A stretch of 64,000 nt of DNA, taken from Skeletonema tropicum. Lineage: Eukaryota; Bacillariophyta; Thalassiosirophyceae; Thalassiosirales; Thalassiosiraceae. Made by a program: the position numbers and the translations under genes. The stretch spans positions 2,170,001-2,234,000 of the forward strand of contig CM074127.1 in assembly GCA_037178625.1 (NCBI GenBank), written 5' to 3'. Below, one piece after another: positions 11,326-20,770 of the stretch (positions are counted from its first letter, which is position 1; every line of letters starts with the position of its first letter). The notes beneath the pieces are model-generated. The model worked only from the letters and a program-made list of their open reading frames with translations, was not told the origin of the DNA and made no database searches.

Positions 11326-12942
11326 TCAAAGAGCAGTGCCCCTCTCCAAATTCTGCCGGATCTCTGCTGTGTGTTCGTCAAAATTGCGTCCAATTTTCTG
11401 GTTGAATCTCTTGTTCCTATCGTTAATGTATGATACATCAGTCTCATCGAATTCGACCTTGCGCTTCTTGTTGATCTTCTTTTCGACCCTTCGTTTCATT
11501 TCATTTGCTAGACGTTTGGCCCCATCTCTTTCAAGTACCTTGGCCGAGTTGGTAGCGTCATTATTGTTCACGTAACTCGCCATGGTAGGATCATAGGAGT
11601 CAGTTGTGGCAGATGCAGTCCCTCTGTGCCGTATTGACTTCAAATTTCGTTCGTAGTTAGAATACTGTCCTTCTGGATTGTAGTAATCGTTGATTTGATA
11701 TTGAGATCGTTCCTTCTTCTCTGACTGAGCATTCATTTGTCGAATACTATCAAAGGCGGGTTGAGACAGACTGGCTAGCCTTTTCTGTTCTGCCTTAGTC
11801 TCTGCACTTGCCATATTGTCCTGTCCTCCCCCAACACTCTGTAATTTGCCAACTACGTAAGTATCATACTCAGCTTGCTTGGAATTTCGATCCTGCTTGT
11901 TTTGCCTCTTTCGTTCCTTCAAATTAGCCTCTTCAGTCCCCATACGTGTAGCCTCGGCATGAACCTCCCGTCGATTTAGAGTACGAGATTGATTGATCTT
12001 TTTCCTGAGGGCAGCAAGTCGTCTTTGTAATGCAGCCTTTTTTGACGAAACGGCATTATTTTGCAGAAGGGGATCTTCAGGAGAAGGTTGTTGTTGATTA
12101 TTATCCCCTTTGAGAGGTTGTTCGTCATGTTCATCGTCAAGATCAATTTCCCCTGCGTCCTTGGTGGAGATGATGTCGACGTTTTTGTCGATTTTCTCCT
12201 CTTGTTGTTCCTCCTCTTCCTCGTCATCCAAATCAATCTCATCAGTATCAGCAGTAGTAGCGTGATTCTTCTGTCCATATGCTTGCAATAGTTTATTCTT
12301 CTTTGCCTCCCCAGCTAAGTTGCTCTTTCCTCCACCTCCAGCAGTAGCAGTGGCGGTATTTGTAGCTTTATTGTTGTTGTTATCATCCAAGAGTCCACAA
12401 TCCACAATTTGAACGCGTTGCATCGGTCTATCACCATTCCTCCTATCCGTCCTGACTCGTTCGAGTTTGTCCAACACATCCGCGCTCTCTCCATCTTCTC
12501 TCCAATCCACGTGTCCAAACACCACATGCTTTCCATCCAGATGAGCAGTGGGGCAGAAAGATATGAAGAATTGGCAACCATTCGTGTCTGGACCAGAATT
12601 TGCCATCGACAAGACCCCCCGTTGACTGTGTGATAGGTGGAAATTCTCATCGGCAAAGGACCGGCCGTAAATTGAGGTGGACCCAGTTCCATCGTGATTG
12701 ATAAAATCACCTGCCTGCGCCATAAATTTGGGAATGATGCGATGGAAAGTCGAATTGCGATAACCGCGGGGGGCGGTGAGGAAATGGACAAAGTTTTCAA
12801 CTGTTTGAGGAACGATATCGGGGCGGAGCGTCAGCCGAAGAGTCCCTAACGGCGTGTCGCCATAAGAAATGGTTAGATAGCCCTTTGTTGCCAGCATGCT
12901 ATTCATTGTGTGGCTACTTCTTTTTCTTGTGTCAATGTTCAT
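11326..12942 (-). CDS. cyclophilin-SYF2 fusion (spliceosomal peptidyl-prolyl isomerase)
   Basis: One open frame, about 538 residues from the ATG at 12942; an in-frame ATG at 12906 also fits. Residues ~20-180 are a cyclophilin: FHRIIPKFMAQAGDF, GVLSMANSGPDTNGCQFFI, HLDGKHVVFGHV. The catalytic Arg and Phe are kept, but the Trp needed for cyclosporin binding is His (TAHLDGKH). A linker with two acidic DEIDLDDEEEEE-type blocks follows. The last ~230 residues are a SYF2 domain, ending SYINDRNKRFNQKIGRNFDE then HTAEIRQNLERGTAL, nearly the family consensus end. SYF2 binds the Prp19/NTC spliceosome and cyclophilins are common there, so a joined protein makes functional sense. No stop, splice signal or frame change separates the parts. 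Confidence 0.88.
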   Translation of the reverse strand: MNIDTRKRSSHTMNSMLATKGYLTISYGDTPLGTLRLTLRPDIVPQTVENFVHFLTAPRGYRNSTFHRIIPKFMAQAGDFINHDGTGSTSIYGRSFADENFHLSHSQRGVLSMANSGPDTNGCQFFISFCPTAHLDGKHVVFGHVDWREDGESADVLDKLERVRTDRRNGDRPMQRVQIVDCGLLDDNNNNKATNTATATAGGGGKSNLAGEAKKNKLLQAYGQKNHATTADTDEIDLDDEEEEEQQEEKIDKNVDIISTKDAGEIDLDDEHDEQPLKGDNNQQQPSPEDPLLQNNAVSSKKAALQRRLAALRKKINQSRTLNRREVHAEATRMGTEEANLKERKRQNKQDRNSKQAEYDTYVVGKLQSVGGGQDNMASAETKAEQKRLASLSQPAFDSIRQMNAQSEKKERSQYQINDYYNPEGQYSNYERNLKSIRHRGTASATTDSYDPTMASYVNNNDATNSAKVLERDGAKRLANEMKRRVEKKINKKRKVEFDETDVSYINDRNKRFNQKIGRNFDEHTAEIRQNLERGTAL

Positions 12943-13026
12943 GTGCAGCCACTGTTGTACCACACTGATATGCTACCGCGCGCAAAAAATTGCTCCCTGC
13001 AAAAAATTGTTCCAGCGCGTTCTCAC

Positions 13027-13240
13027 TAGGCGTATCGGGATAGCGGGCGCGGGGGCGTGCCCACAAGAGGGACTGGTTTGACAGGAGGCTTGAAGGGAGA
13101 TTTCGGTTGATTTTGGGTCGATATTCGTTTGTTTTGCCCGCATTTTCGCTCATTTTCACCTGATTTTTTGCAGTTGTGGGCCCCACGTGGGCACCGCCCA
13201 CAAGAGGGTATGAAAAGCGCCCACTATCCCGATACGCCTA
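13027..13240. mobile_element. short non-autonomous hAT-type element (MITE)
   Basis: 214 bp bounded by ~24-bp inverted repeats (taggcgtatcgggatag...ctatcccgatacgccta) and flanked by a perfect 8-bp duplication gttctcac at 13019-13026 and 13241-13248. The uninterrupted site near 20500 lacks the insert. The 8-bp duplication indicates the hAT superfamily. No coding capacity. Confidence 0.85.
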
Positions 13241-13281
13241 GTTCTCACGCACAAAAGTAGCTTACAACTTACAACGATGTC

Positions 13282-14333
13282 TAGCGTAATGGAATTTCAA
13301 AAGGGTGAAATTTCACTACTGCAACTTTCGTGAAATTTACAGGGTGAAAGTTGCACCAATTTTGGCCAACAATGAAATTTCACAAAAATTCTGGCGCGAA
13401 CGGATGGTACTGAACCAACACGTAGCACAAAAATAACCTAAGACCCTTCATTCCACCAACCACCAAACCCCAAAGAACACCACGCACCATCCAGATGATG
13501 AGTTTGTCAACTCAGCGGAGAGTAACTCTTCACCAAAATGCTGGCGACTAACAATGCAGTATTACTTATTCCTTCGTAGTAATTCAGCTTACATGCGTGT
13601 TCCTGCATTGGCATGTACCAGATGATTTTGGGCGCGGATGGCTCTTATTTTGGGTGCGGGTATGTGCACAAATCAACTTTTTGTTCACTCTGCCGTCTAC
13701 CACGCTGTCATAGTTTGCCTGGCAATAAGATGGTTCTGATGAGATGCGGAGGAGAGTTAAAAAGGATTTTGAGGACTTTGATACTCAAAACAATGACTGG
13801 TTTCATTCTTTTGACGTTCCACTTCCATCGCTTCCATCTTTGGAACAGCTGCAACAGAACAACAAGTCTTTTAGTATCAAAAATGTGGTACAGTATGTGG
13901 AATCAACTGGTGCTATTTCTGGTCGCATCACGTGGTTTGAATGTTATGCAGGATCATCTGACTTCTATCGATTGGTTGCTAAGCCTCTAATGTCTATGGG
14001 AACTGTCGGATCGATGGATTGTGAGCGTAGGGCCAAACCTCTGAAGAACAGCATTCTTGTGAAGGATAGGAATAGGATGAAGGATCCAACTGGTGTTGCA
14101 CTTCTTCGAGGGAAGGAAAACCTCCGTCATATCATGGATGCGAAGAAGATGCTTGGAAAGAAGCTTGCTGACAGTCTCTCTTAGAGTGATGTGTTGACTG
14201 CAGAGTGCAAAGTATTACGACTATCTCAGGATAAGCTAGAGTGAAATTTAATCCCTTGAAATTTCTGAAATTTCTGAAATTTCAACCTGCAATTTTCAAC
14301 CCCCTCCAAAAATGGTGAAATTCCATTACGCTA
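13282..14333 (+). mobile_element. hAT-like transposon remnant with transposase fragment
   Basis: 1,052 bp with terminal inverted repeats tagcgtaatggaatttca / tgaaattccattacgcta, flanked by an 8-bp duplication with one mismatch (acgatgtc left, accatgtc right). The uninterrupted target accatgtc is present in the sister copies. Subterminal gaaattt repeats lie at both ends. It encodes only the C-terminal part of a transposase. Confidence 0.8.
13744..14184 (+). pseudogene. hAT transposase C-terminal fragment
   Basis: 146 residues. The second half (FYRLVAKPLMSMGTVGSMDC, then ERRAKPLKNSILVKDRNRM, then a conserved-looking KENLRHI) follows the hAT dimerisation-domain layout, where a small hydrophobic block is followed by a SxxxERxFS-like motif and then an N-containing helix. 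No DDE catalytic core is present, so it cannot be an active transposase. The assignment leans on its position inside TIRs with an 8-bp target duplication. Confidence 0.6.
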
Positions 14334-14885
14334 ACCATGTCAGCACTCAGCACACCCCTCCACCATGGCCAATAATACACATTCGACAAAAAAGGCGATC
14401 GGGAATGCCAAACTAAACACTATCCGAATATAATTATTCCTTGGATGACCTATTTATATCTATTTATTCCTAATTGAGTTATCTTCAATTGTTCCTGGGT
14501 GATTTTCAACATTTTTACTAGTTCAAATCACTAGGTAAAATCGCCTAAACAACCCATCTGACCCTGCTAATTTACCACATCAGGACGAATACAGCAGTTA
14601 CAATGTTGACCAGTGGCTCTATCGACAGCCAATAATGTGTGCTATCACATAACAGCTGGTTATTCTAGTGCACAAGTATACCAAGAAACTTACCAGGCTA
14701 CGGAGTGGATATGTCGACATGGTTGCTAGGAATTTTGTGCGAGTTCGAGTTGGAACTCGTGACCAAAGTGCTTGCTAATCAATTTTTTTACTAGCGGACT
14801 CGGGACCTAAATGCTCCTGGAGCAATTTTTTTGATCAAAACCGCGGAACGAATGGGAATGAATGGACCAACGTCGGGGGGAGTCC

Positions 14886-15441
14886 CAGGGTTGTGCACCC
14901 GAGGGAATCCCGTCGGGTATGGGTACGGGTATGGGTATCCCTTGAAAAGGGGCCTCGGGTATGAGTATCGGGTATATACCCGATACCCGAGTCAAAATAC
15001 TCGGGTATCGGGTATTGGGTATGGGTATTTATTTTAGCGATTATACTACTAATTCCTACCGTTTTTAGCGAAATTGTTGGGTACTTAGAGCAAATTTTGG
15101 TGACTCATTTCTCCAACGCTCGAAAGGATGCTTGTGGATTTGGAACTGGAGATAAAATCTTTCCGAAATCGGGGCAGCTCGCCCGATTTGAAGAAATATT
15201 GGATCTTCTACGTCAAAAACTTAAGTACTTTGGGCTAAAATGGCCCCTAAACCGACCTTTTCCCACACGAAAATCACAAAATACCCATACCCGAAATGCT
15301 GGGTATTTTATTCGGGTATCGGGTATCGGGTAATACCCGAAGGGGGACTTTTTACGGGTATCGGGTATCGGGTATATACCCGTACCCGAGCCAAAAACCT
15401 CGGGTATCGGGTATGGGTGCGAACTCGGGTGCACAACCCTG
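14886..15441. mobile_element. short TIR element rich in gggtatc repeats
   Basis: About 556 bp bounded by an 18-bp perfect inverted repeat, cagggttgtgcacccgag and its complement. Both halves carry many copies of gggtatcgggtat / atacccgatacccg, in direct and inverted order. The CAGGG terminus suits a non-autonomous hAT. A clean target duplication is not seen; flanks gggggagtcc and gggggacgcc are similar but inexact. Confidence 0.65.
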
Positions 15442-15611
15442 AGGGGGACGCCCGCCGGCCCTCCCGTGGGCCTCTCTTCCATATCCAGTTCCAAGTTCCA
15501 AGATTTTGTACATAGAGCGGAATTAGTATCGGCATGCGGGATCAGGACAACGAAACAACAAGAGGAACATTAAATCGATGACATCATTGAAATTAAATCA
15601 CACGATACATA

Positions 15612-17477
15612 ATGTATAGTAACCAACAGCTCTCTTCACCCCTACTGGACATGGTGGACAATGATGATGCTGCCACCGATTCAGCCACGTCTGGCTCTGG
15701 AGAGTATTGGAAAACACCAAACTATCACGCAATCACAGAGTCTTCTCTGAATTACAGTTCGACTGTTCCACTAAACTTTTTCGACGAACAGGGTGGACGT
15801 CAAGATGGTGCTGACGAGGAAAACGAGGAAAATGATGATGCACTGGATTCTTCTCCAAAAACATCTTCGTTATCTACATTTATCCATCTACTAAAAGGTT
15901 ACGTCGGGCCCGGCTGCTTATCACTACCGTGGGCTATGTCACAAATGGGCGTTATCGGAGGCACATTTGCCATTGCTATAGTGAGCTTTTGGACATCTTA
16001 TAACTGCTATACTATTGTCAAAATCAAGCGATACATCGAGCGGTCGGCTCAGCAACAACAAAACGGGGGGATGAAGAAATCATCGAGTGCGACTTCACTT
16101 GCCTCTTCAGCACTTACATATCCTGATATCGGAGAGTGGGCATTTGGAGAGACATTTGAACAATTCATTTCTACAGCTGTTTGTGTACAGCAACTATCTG
16201 TTTGTACAGTATTCTTCTCGTTCATCGGAGAGAATATTCATGCGGTGGGGCAGTTGATCCAAGGCAATGTGCCAATTCTGTTGTCAACTCATGTGGGGGT
16301 GATGACAGTAGCTTTGCCATTTATCATGGCGTTGACATTCATCCGTTCACTTAAGGCATTGACTCCTATTATGGTGTTTGCGACAATACTGTTGTTTGCC
16401 GGCTTTGGCATTATAGGATATTCTATATTCGCAGTGTGGGCGAACCGCCCGAGGGAAGCAATGGAGTTGGAATGGACGTCTGTTCCGCTAGCAATCTGCG
16501 CTGTCCTTTATTCTTATGAGGGCATTTGTCTCATTTTACCAATTGAGAGTGCAATGAAGCACCCAAAACAATTTAAGAAGGTGTTTGGATCAGCAATGAC
16601 TTGTGTTGCTGTGATCTTTGCTATCTTTGCTAACGTTTGTGTTTACGCCTTTGGATCAGTGGACAATGGTAGCATCACAGCATTCTTGTTGGAGAAGTAC
16701 AAGGATGACAATCACTTGATTGTGTTTGTGATGGCTGCCAACATTGCAGTCAGTCTCTCGGTTCTCTTCACTTATCCTCTTCAGCTGTTTCCAACAATTG
16801 AACTGTTGGGACCGAAAATCTCAAAGCTAGTCTGGAAGCTGACACATCGACGTGAAGTTCATTATCAGAGTGACAACAACTTTGATGAGTTCGATTTGAC
16901 AGGTTTTGAACGAATGCCGCCACTGCCGGAGAACGAAGAGGCATCACTGAGCTCACACGACAACGCAAGAATAAGCGAATACAATACAAATACGAATCAA
17001 ATAAATGATGGCTTTGAGGAGTGCAATGACGACGAGAGTATAGACGATGTTAGAGCGTCTCTCATCTCCAATATCACAGAGGCGTTGTCGGAACAGATTG
17101 CGGGCGACTCACTTCCTCTTCGGATGATACTGGTTTTCGGAACGTATTTGGTAGCTGTTATTATTCCCAATGTGCAGGCCCTGATCTCGCTCGCAGGAGC
17201 TTTGTCAGGTAGTTCCACCGCATTGCTTGTTCCTCCGATTTTAGAGCTGGCATTAATTGAGCATCTTGAATCACTAAATGACGCAACAACTTCACCGGGG
17301 CCTCCATCGCGGCACAGACCATCGTTTCTAAGTCGTCTGTGCAACATATCTGGAAAGAAGAAGAAGTTCCAGAGAAGGAGATTGAAATGTGTTTTCTTGT
17401 TCTGGATTGGAATCATCTTTCTTGGGATTGGCACTTACGCATCAATCAGTGATATCATACGAATATGGCTACGGTAG
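15612..17477 (+). CDS. AAAP-family amino acid transporter (AVT/SLC36-like)
   Basis: 621 residues in one exon. A 90-residue hydrophilic N-terminus precedes the AAAP start signature (FIHLLKGYVGPGCLSLPWAM), with the Gly-Pro-Gly kink in helix 1. About eleven hydrophobic segments follow, including LAICAVLYSYEGICLILPIE in helix 6, where the family has a conserved Tyr-Glu-Gly. A hydrophilic loop of roughly 110 residues (from HRREVHYQSD) separates the last helices (VPPILELAL; FLFWIGIIFLGIGTYASI). The family moves neutral amino acids with protons, usually across vacuole or lysosome membranes. Substrate and membrane cannot be told from sequence. The long acidic loop is larger than usual and may be regulatory. 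Confidence 0.88.
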   Translation: MYSNQQLSSPLLDMVDNDDAATDSATSGSGEYWKTPNYHAITESSLNYSSTVPLNFFDEQGGRQDGADEENEENDDALDSSPKTSSLSTFIHLLKGYVGPGCLSLPWAMSQMGVIGGTFAIAIVSFWTSYNCYTIVKIKRYIERSAQQQQNGGMKKSSSATSLASSALTYPDIGEWAFGETFEQFISTAVCVQQLSVCTVFFSFIGENIHAVGQLIQGNVPILLSTHVGVMTVALPFIMALTFIRSLKALTPIMVFATILLFAGFGIIGYSIFAVWANRPREAMELEWTSVPLAICAVLYSYEGICLILPIESAMKHPKQFKKVFGSAMTCVAVIFAIFANVCVYAFGSVDNGSITAFLLEKYKDDNHLIVFVMAANIAVSLSVLFTYPLQLFPTIELLGPKISKLVWKLTHRREVHYQSDNNFDEFDLTGFERMPPLPENEEASLSSHDNARISEYNTNTNQINDGFEECNDDESIDDVRASLISNITEALSEQIAGDSLPLRMILVFGTYLVAVIIPNVQALISLAGALSGSSTALLVPPILELALIEHLESLNDATTSPGPPSRHRPSFLSRLCNISGKKKKFQRRRLKCVFLFWIGIIFLGIGTYASISDIIRIWLR

Positions 17478-17938
17478 AACAAACTCAAGTGTAGGCGGTA
17501 GAACATGCTAAGTGTAGGCCGAGGCGAACAACATTGCCTCCAAGCATTAGATAGATAGATTATTTTATTCACTCTATATAAGATAGAAGTAATGATAATA
17601 AGTAGGAAAGTAGGTACAGCTACTTCACTCCACTTCACATCAAAAAAATCCCGAGACGAGGCCGAAGAGGGTACCTACATAAGCTAGGGATGAGAGATGA
17701 TTCCTCCTGCAACCCGCATGACCGAGCACGTCATCGCATCGTTGACCTCACCATGTCATCAGAGTTACTCCTATTGTAGGAAGTGAGGACTGTTGACTTT
17801 ATCCTTCGCATACTTACGCAGGAACGAAGGGTTTTGTAGATCTCTAGAGAGAGGGCTCAATAGGATAAAGATCAGTTATTTGAGTATTTCGTGGGTCTCC
17901 ATCACTTCAAACAAGTTTCAAAATAAACAACAGAAAAG
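17478..17938. other. intergenic, nothing recognised
   Basis: 461 bp between two + strand genes. A tagatagatagattatttta stretch near 17545 is a short microsatellite. No RNA gene seen; the 3' part should hold the promoter of the Rieske-fold gene. Confidence 0.4.
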
Positions 17939-18553
17939 ATGGTCAATAATACGAGCTTAATTTCAATTGTGTTCATCGTCCTGTCGATTATCAGCAGTGT
18001 TGTGACCGGTTTTGGCACCACTTCCCTTCCAACGCGCTCAATCGCAACATCTACACAGCTCAATGGGCGCCGTGGTAAGGCAGGGAATCTCAAAAGGGCT
18101 TTGGACGATACAGATGGTACTAGCAAAAATGATATCAAAAGAATCAATGGGGGCCGTGGCCAAGAGATAACAGGTGTCACTTTACCAGACAATATGAAAA
18201 TCAAAGGATGGGCATTTGGCGAAGACCAAACAATTGCTGCAGCGAACGTGAATGGAAAATACTTTGCAGTGGATGGAAGATGTCCCAGATGTGGATTCGA
18301 CCTGTTCAAAGGGAAACTACTCGTGGACAAAGATGTTTGGGGTGCCGACCCATGCGTGGCGTGTCCAACTTGTTCTACAACGTATTCGTTTCGAACTGGA
18401 AAGTTTGGACCCAGTCTGCAGCAGACTGGTTTGGCTGGATTTGTAAATACATGGGCAAAGACTGCTACGGTCAACAATGCAAGCCAAGATGTTGCGGCAT
18501 TCATCATCACCAAGGATGAAGAGACTGGAAGGGTGTTTTGCAAAGAACGATGA
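17939..18553 (+). CDS. plastid Rieske-fold protein lacking normal cluster ligands (PSB33-like)
   Basis: 204 residues. N-terminal signal peptide (LISIVFIVLSIISSVVTGFG) followed by a Ser/Thr/Arg-rich stretch suggests a plastid presequence. The core has two Cys pairs, CPRCGFDL and CPTCSTTYSF, about 30 residues apart, in a Rieske-like arrangement, but the His ligands of a true Rieske site (CxH...CxxH) are Cys. Downstream GLAGFVNTWAKTATVNNASQ and VFCKER resemble the plant plastid protein PSB33/TEF5, which supports photosystem II; unlike it, I see no C-terminal membrane helix. With four Cys it could bind zinc or an iron-sulphur cluster of another type. Confidence 0.7.
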   Translation: MVNNTSLISIVFIVLSIISSVVTGFGTTSLPTRSIATSTQLNGRRGKAGNLKRALDDTDGTSKNDIKRINGGRGQEITGVTLPDNMKIKGWAFGEDQTIAAANVNGKYFAVDGRCPRCGFDLFKGKLLVDKDVWGADPCVACPTCSTTYSFRTGKFGPSLQQTGLAGFVNTWAKTATVNNASQDVAAFIITKDEETGRVFCKER

Positions 18554-19468
18554 AAGAAAAGTATGGGGTCATTTAATTCTTGCGACGCATGAGGATCGAC
18601 ATGAAATTGGCTTCGAAGTTATGTTACATGTACTTTACGAGTACTTAATGGAACTCTCAATAAGTGCTCAACTAACGAATCACTGTTACGAAATTGGATG
18701 TCCTCATCATCATTTGCATTTGCTTCGTTCGGACCTCTTCTTTATTCATCCAACTCCACCATACCACCACTATAGAGGTGAGTGGAAAGCCTGATAAACA
18801 CATACATACCCCACTGAGTGTCCAGCCGCAGTAGCTTTCTTTTGGCAGTACCTACGAGGCACGGCTTCCTGAGGTCGGCGCAAAGGCAATGCGGCAAATA
18901 CTCCTTCGTGTCCTCTATTTGTGGAAGGATCTCTTTCTCCGTGTCTTCTTCAGTGATTGAAAGAGGAGTTTTTGATGCGATAAGGGCTCGAACTTCGAAG
19001 TTGCATTGATGTCTAGAGAAGGAGTACTCGCATCATTTTGTAGTAGCGTCATGTTCCTCGACCTTGACTTTAAGATTGCAACGCTGATAGAGTAGCAGCA
19101 ATGTTACGCAGTAGTTGCTGTAACAGTACATAAATAACCTTCCATTACATGCAAGATGATCACTCCTCCTGGCTGAATACATTGACTTTGCGACACAATG
19201 CTAATCCGGTTCGAACTTCGAAATTGTCATCAAGGCTTCGTAACCACAGTGGGTACATTGTGTCACCCCAGGGACTTGCCCTGGCCAGCCCGCTCTCATA
19301 TTAGCGTTGCCTCACTTCAGTGTATGTAGCTTCCTGGGCCCTTGTTCCTGGGTTCAAGGGATAGGTACTTCTACCATAACTAGAGAGGTTCAAACTATAT
19401 AACTGTTGATCTCGATCGTCTGTTGTCTCCCGCAAAAAACATTAGCGGTTCCACATCCACGGCCCAAG
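18554..19468. other. intergenic, no gene recognised
   Basis: About 915 bp. Two stretches share tcgaacttcgaa (near 18991 and 19211), possibly remnants of one repeat. Short open frames here lack any domain. The right edge abuts the TIR element. Confidence 0.4.
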
Positions 19469-20615
19469 CTACCGCGCAAAAAAATTGCTCCAGGAGCATT
19501 TAGGTCCCGAGTTCGCTAGTAAAAAAAGTGATTAGCAAGCACTTTAGTCACGAGTTCCAACTCGAACTCGCACAAAATTCCTAGCAACCATGTCGACATA
19601 TACACTCCGTAGCCTGGTAAGTTTCTTGGTATACTTGTGCACTAGAATAACCAGGTGTTATGTGATAGCACACATTATTGGCTGTCGATAGAGCCACTGG
19701 TCAACATTGTAACTGCTGTATTCGTCCTGAAGTGGTTAATTAGCATGGGTCAGATGGGTTGTTTAGGCGATTTTACCTAGTGATTTGAACTAGTAAAAAT
19801 GTTGAAAATCACCCAGGAACAATTGAAGATAACTCAATTAGGAATAAATAGATATAAATAGGTCATCCAAGGAATAATTATATTCGGATAGTGTTTAGTT
19901 TGGCATTCCCGATCGCTTTTTTTGTCGAATGTGTATTATTGGCCATGGTGGAGGGGGTGTGCTGACATGGTTGTAAGCTACCGCGCAAAAAAATTGCTCC
20001 AGGAGCATTTAGGTCCCGAGTTCGCTAGTAAAAAAAGTGATTAGCAAGCACTTTAGTCACGAATTCCAACTCGAACTCGCACAAAATTCCTAGCAACCAT
20101 GTCGACATATCCACTCCGTAGCCTGGTAAGTTTCTTGGTGTACTTGTGCACTAGAATAACCAGGTGTTATGTGATAGCATACATTATTGGCTGTCGATAG
20201 AGCCACTGGTCAACATTGTAACTGCTGTATTCGTCCTGAAGTGGTTAATTAGCATGGGTCAGATGGGTGGTTTAGGCGATTTTACCTAGTGATTTTAACT
20301 AGTAAAAATGTTGAAAATCACGCAGGAACAATTGAAGATAACTCAATGAGGACTAGATATAGATGGGTCATCCAAGGAATAATTATATTCGGATAGTGTT
20401 TAGTTTGGCATTCTCGATCACCTTTTTTGTCGAATGTGTATTATTGGCCATGGTGGAGGGGTGTGCTGACATGGTTGTAAGCTACTTTTGTGCGTGAGAG
20501 CGCGCTGGAACAATTTTTTGCAGGGAGCAATTTTTTTGCGCGGTAGTAAGCTACTTTTGTGCGTGAGAGCGCGCTGGAACAATTTTTTGCAGGGAGCAAT
20601 TTTTTTGCGCGGTAG
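19469..20615 (+). mobile_element. tandem copies of a TIR element
   Basis: Two copies in direct tandem, starting at 19469 and 19978 (509-bp period), each beginning ctaccgcgcaaaaaaattgc. The whole ends with the inverted complement (gcaatttttttgcgcggtag) at 20615. The last ~70 bp (from taagctacttttgtgcgtga) is itself duplicated, so two right ends stand side by side. No coding capacity. A third copy lies inverted at 12972-14831. Sites flanking the ends share caag, a possible short duplication. Confidence 0.8.
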
Positions 20616-20631
20616 CAAGCTGCCACAAGAT

Positions 20632-20770
20632 TGTGCAAGTGAACGAACCTATCGTACTCTCTACACGATGCAGTTACATCAGTGGTGCAAGCCAACGGAA
20701 AACCAATCACCTCCACGGCCACAAGATTGTGCAAGTGAACTAACTCTACTCTCTACACGATGCAGTTACC
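20632..20770 (+). repeat. direct duplication of the riboflavin kinase gene start
   Basis: A segment gccacaagattgtgcaagtg ... ctctacacgatgcagttac occurs twice about 84 bp apart. The second copy supplies the actual start codon (20760); the first also includes an ATG (20670) followed by CAG TTA, but its frame does not lead into the kinase. The duplication lies directly beside the transposon end. Confidence 0.7.

Larger units (their letters stand above)
12972..14831 (-). mobile_element. TIR element carrying two nested insertions
   Basis: The outer element matches, in reverse, the tandem element at 19469-20615. Its left end here is ctaccgcgcgcaaaaaattg, and the body (14334-14831) matches that copy over about 500 bp. 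It is interrupted twice: by a short TIR element (13027-13240) and by a hAT-like element (13282-14333). Its right terminus has decayed: gagcaatttttttg is kept but the outer gcgcggtag is not. Confidence 0.7.

Noticed and set aside
14831..15535. Several frames coding Tyr-Gly/Pro-rich repeats (YIPIPDTR, GYGYGYP)
   Set aside because: They arise from the gggtatc satellite inside the TIR element and appear on both strands; not genes.
19195..19230. ggttcgaacttcg as a tRNA T-arm
   Set aside because: No acceptor, D or anticodon stems can be drawn around it; no tRNA gene found in the window.
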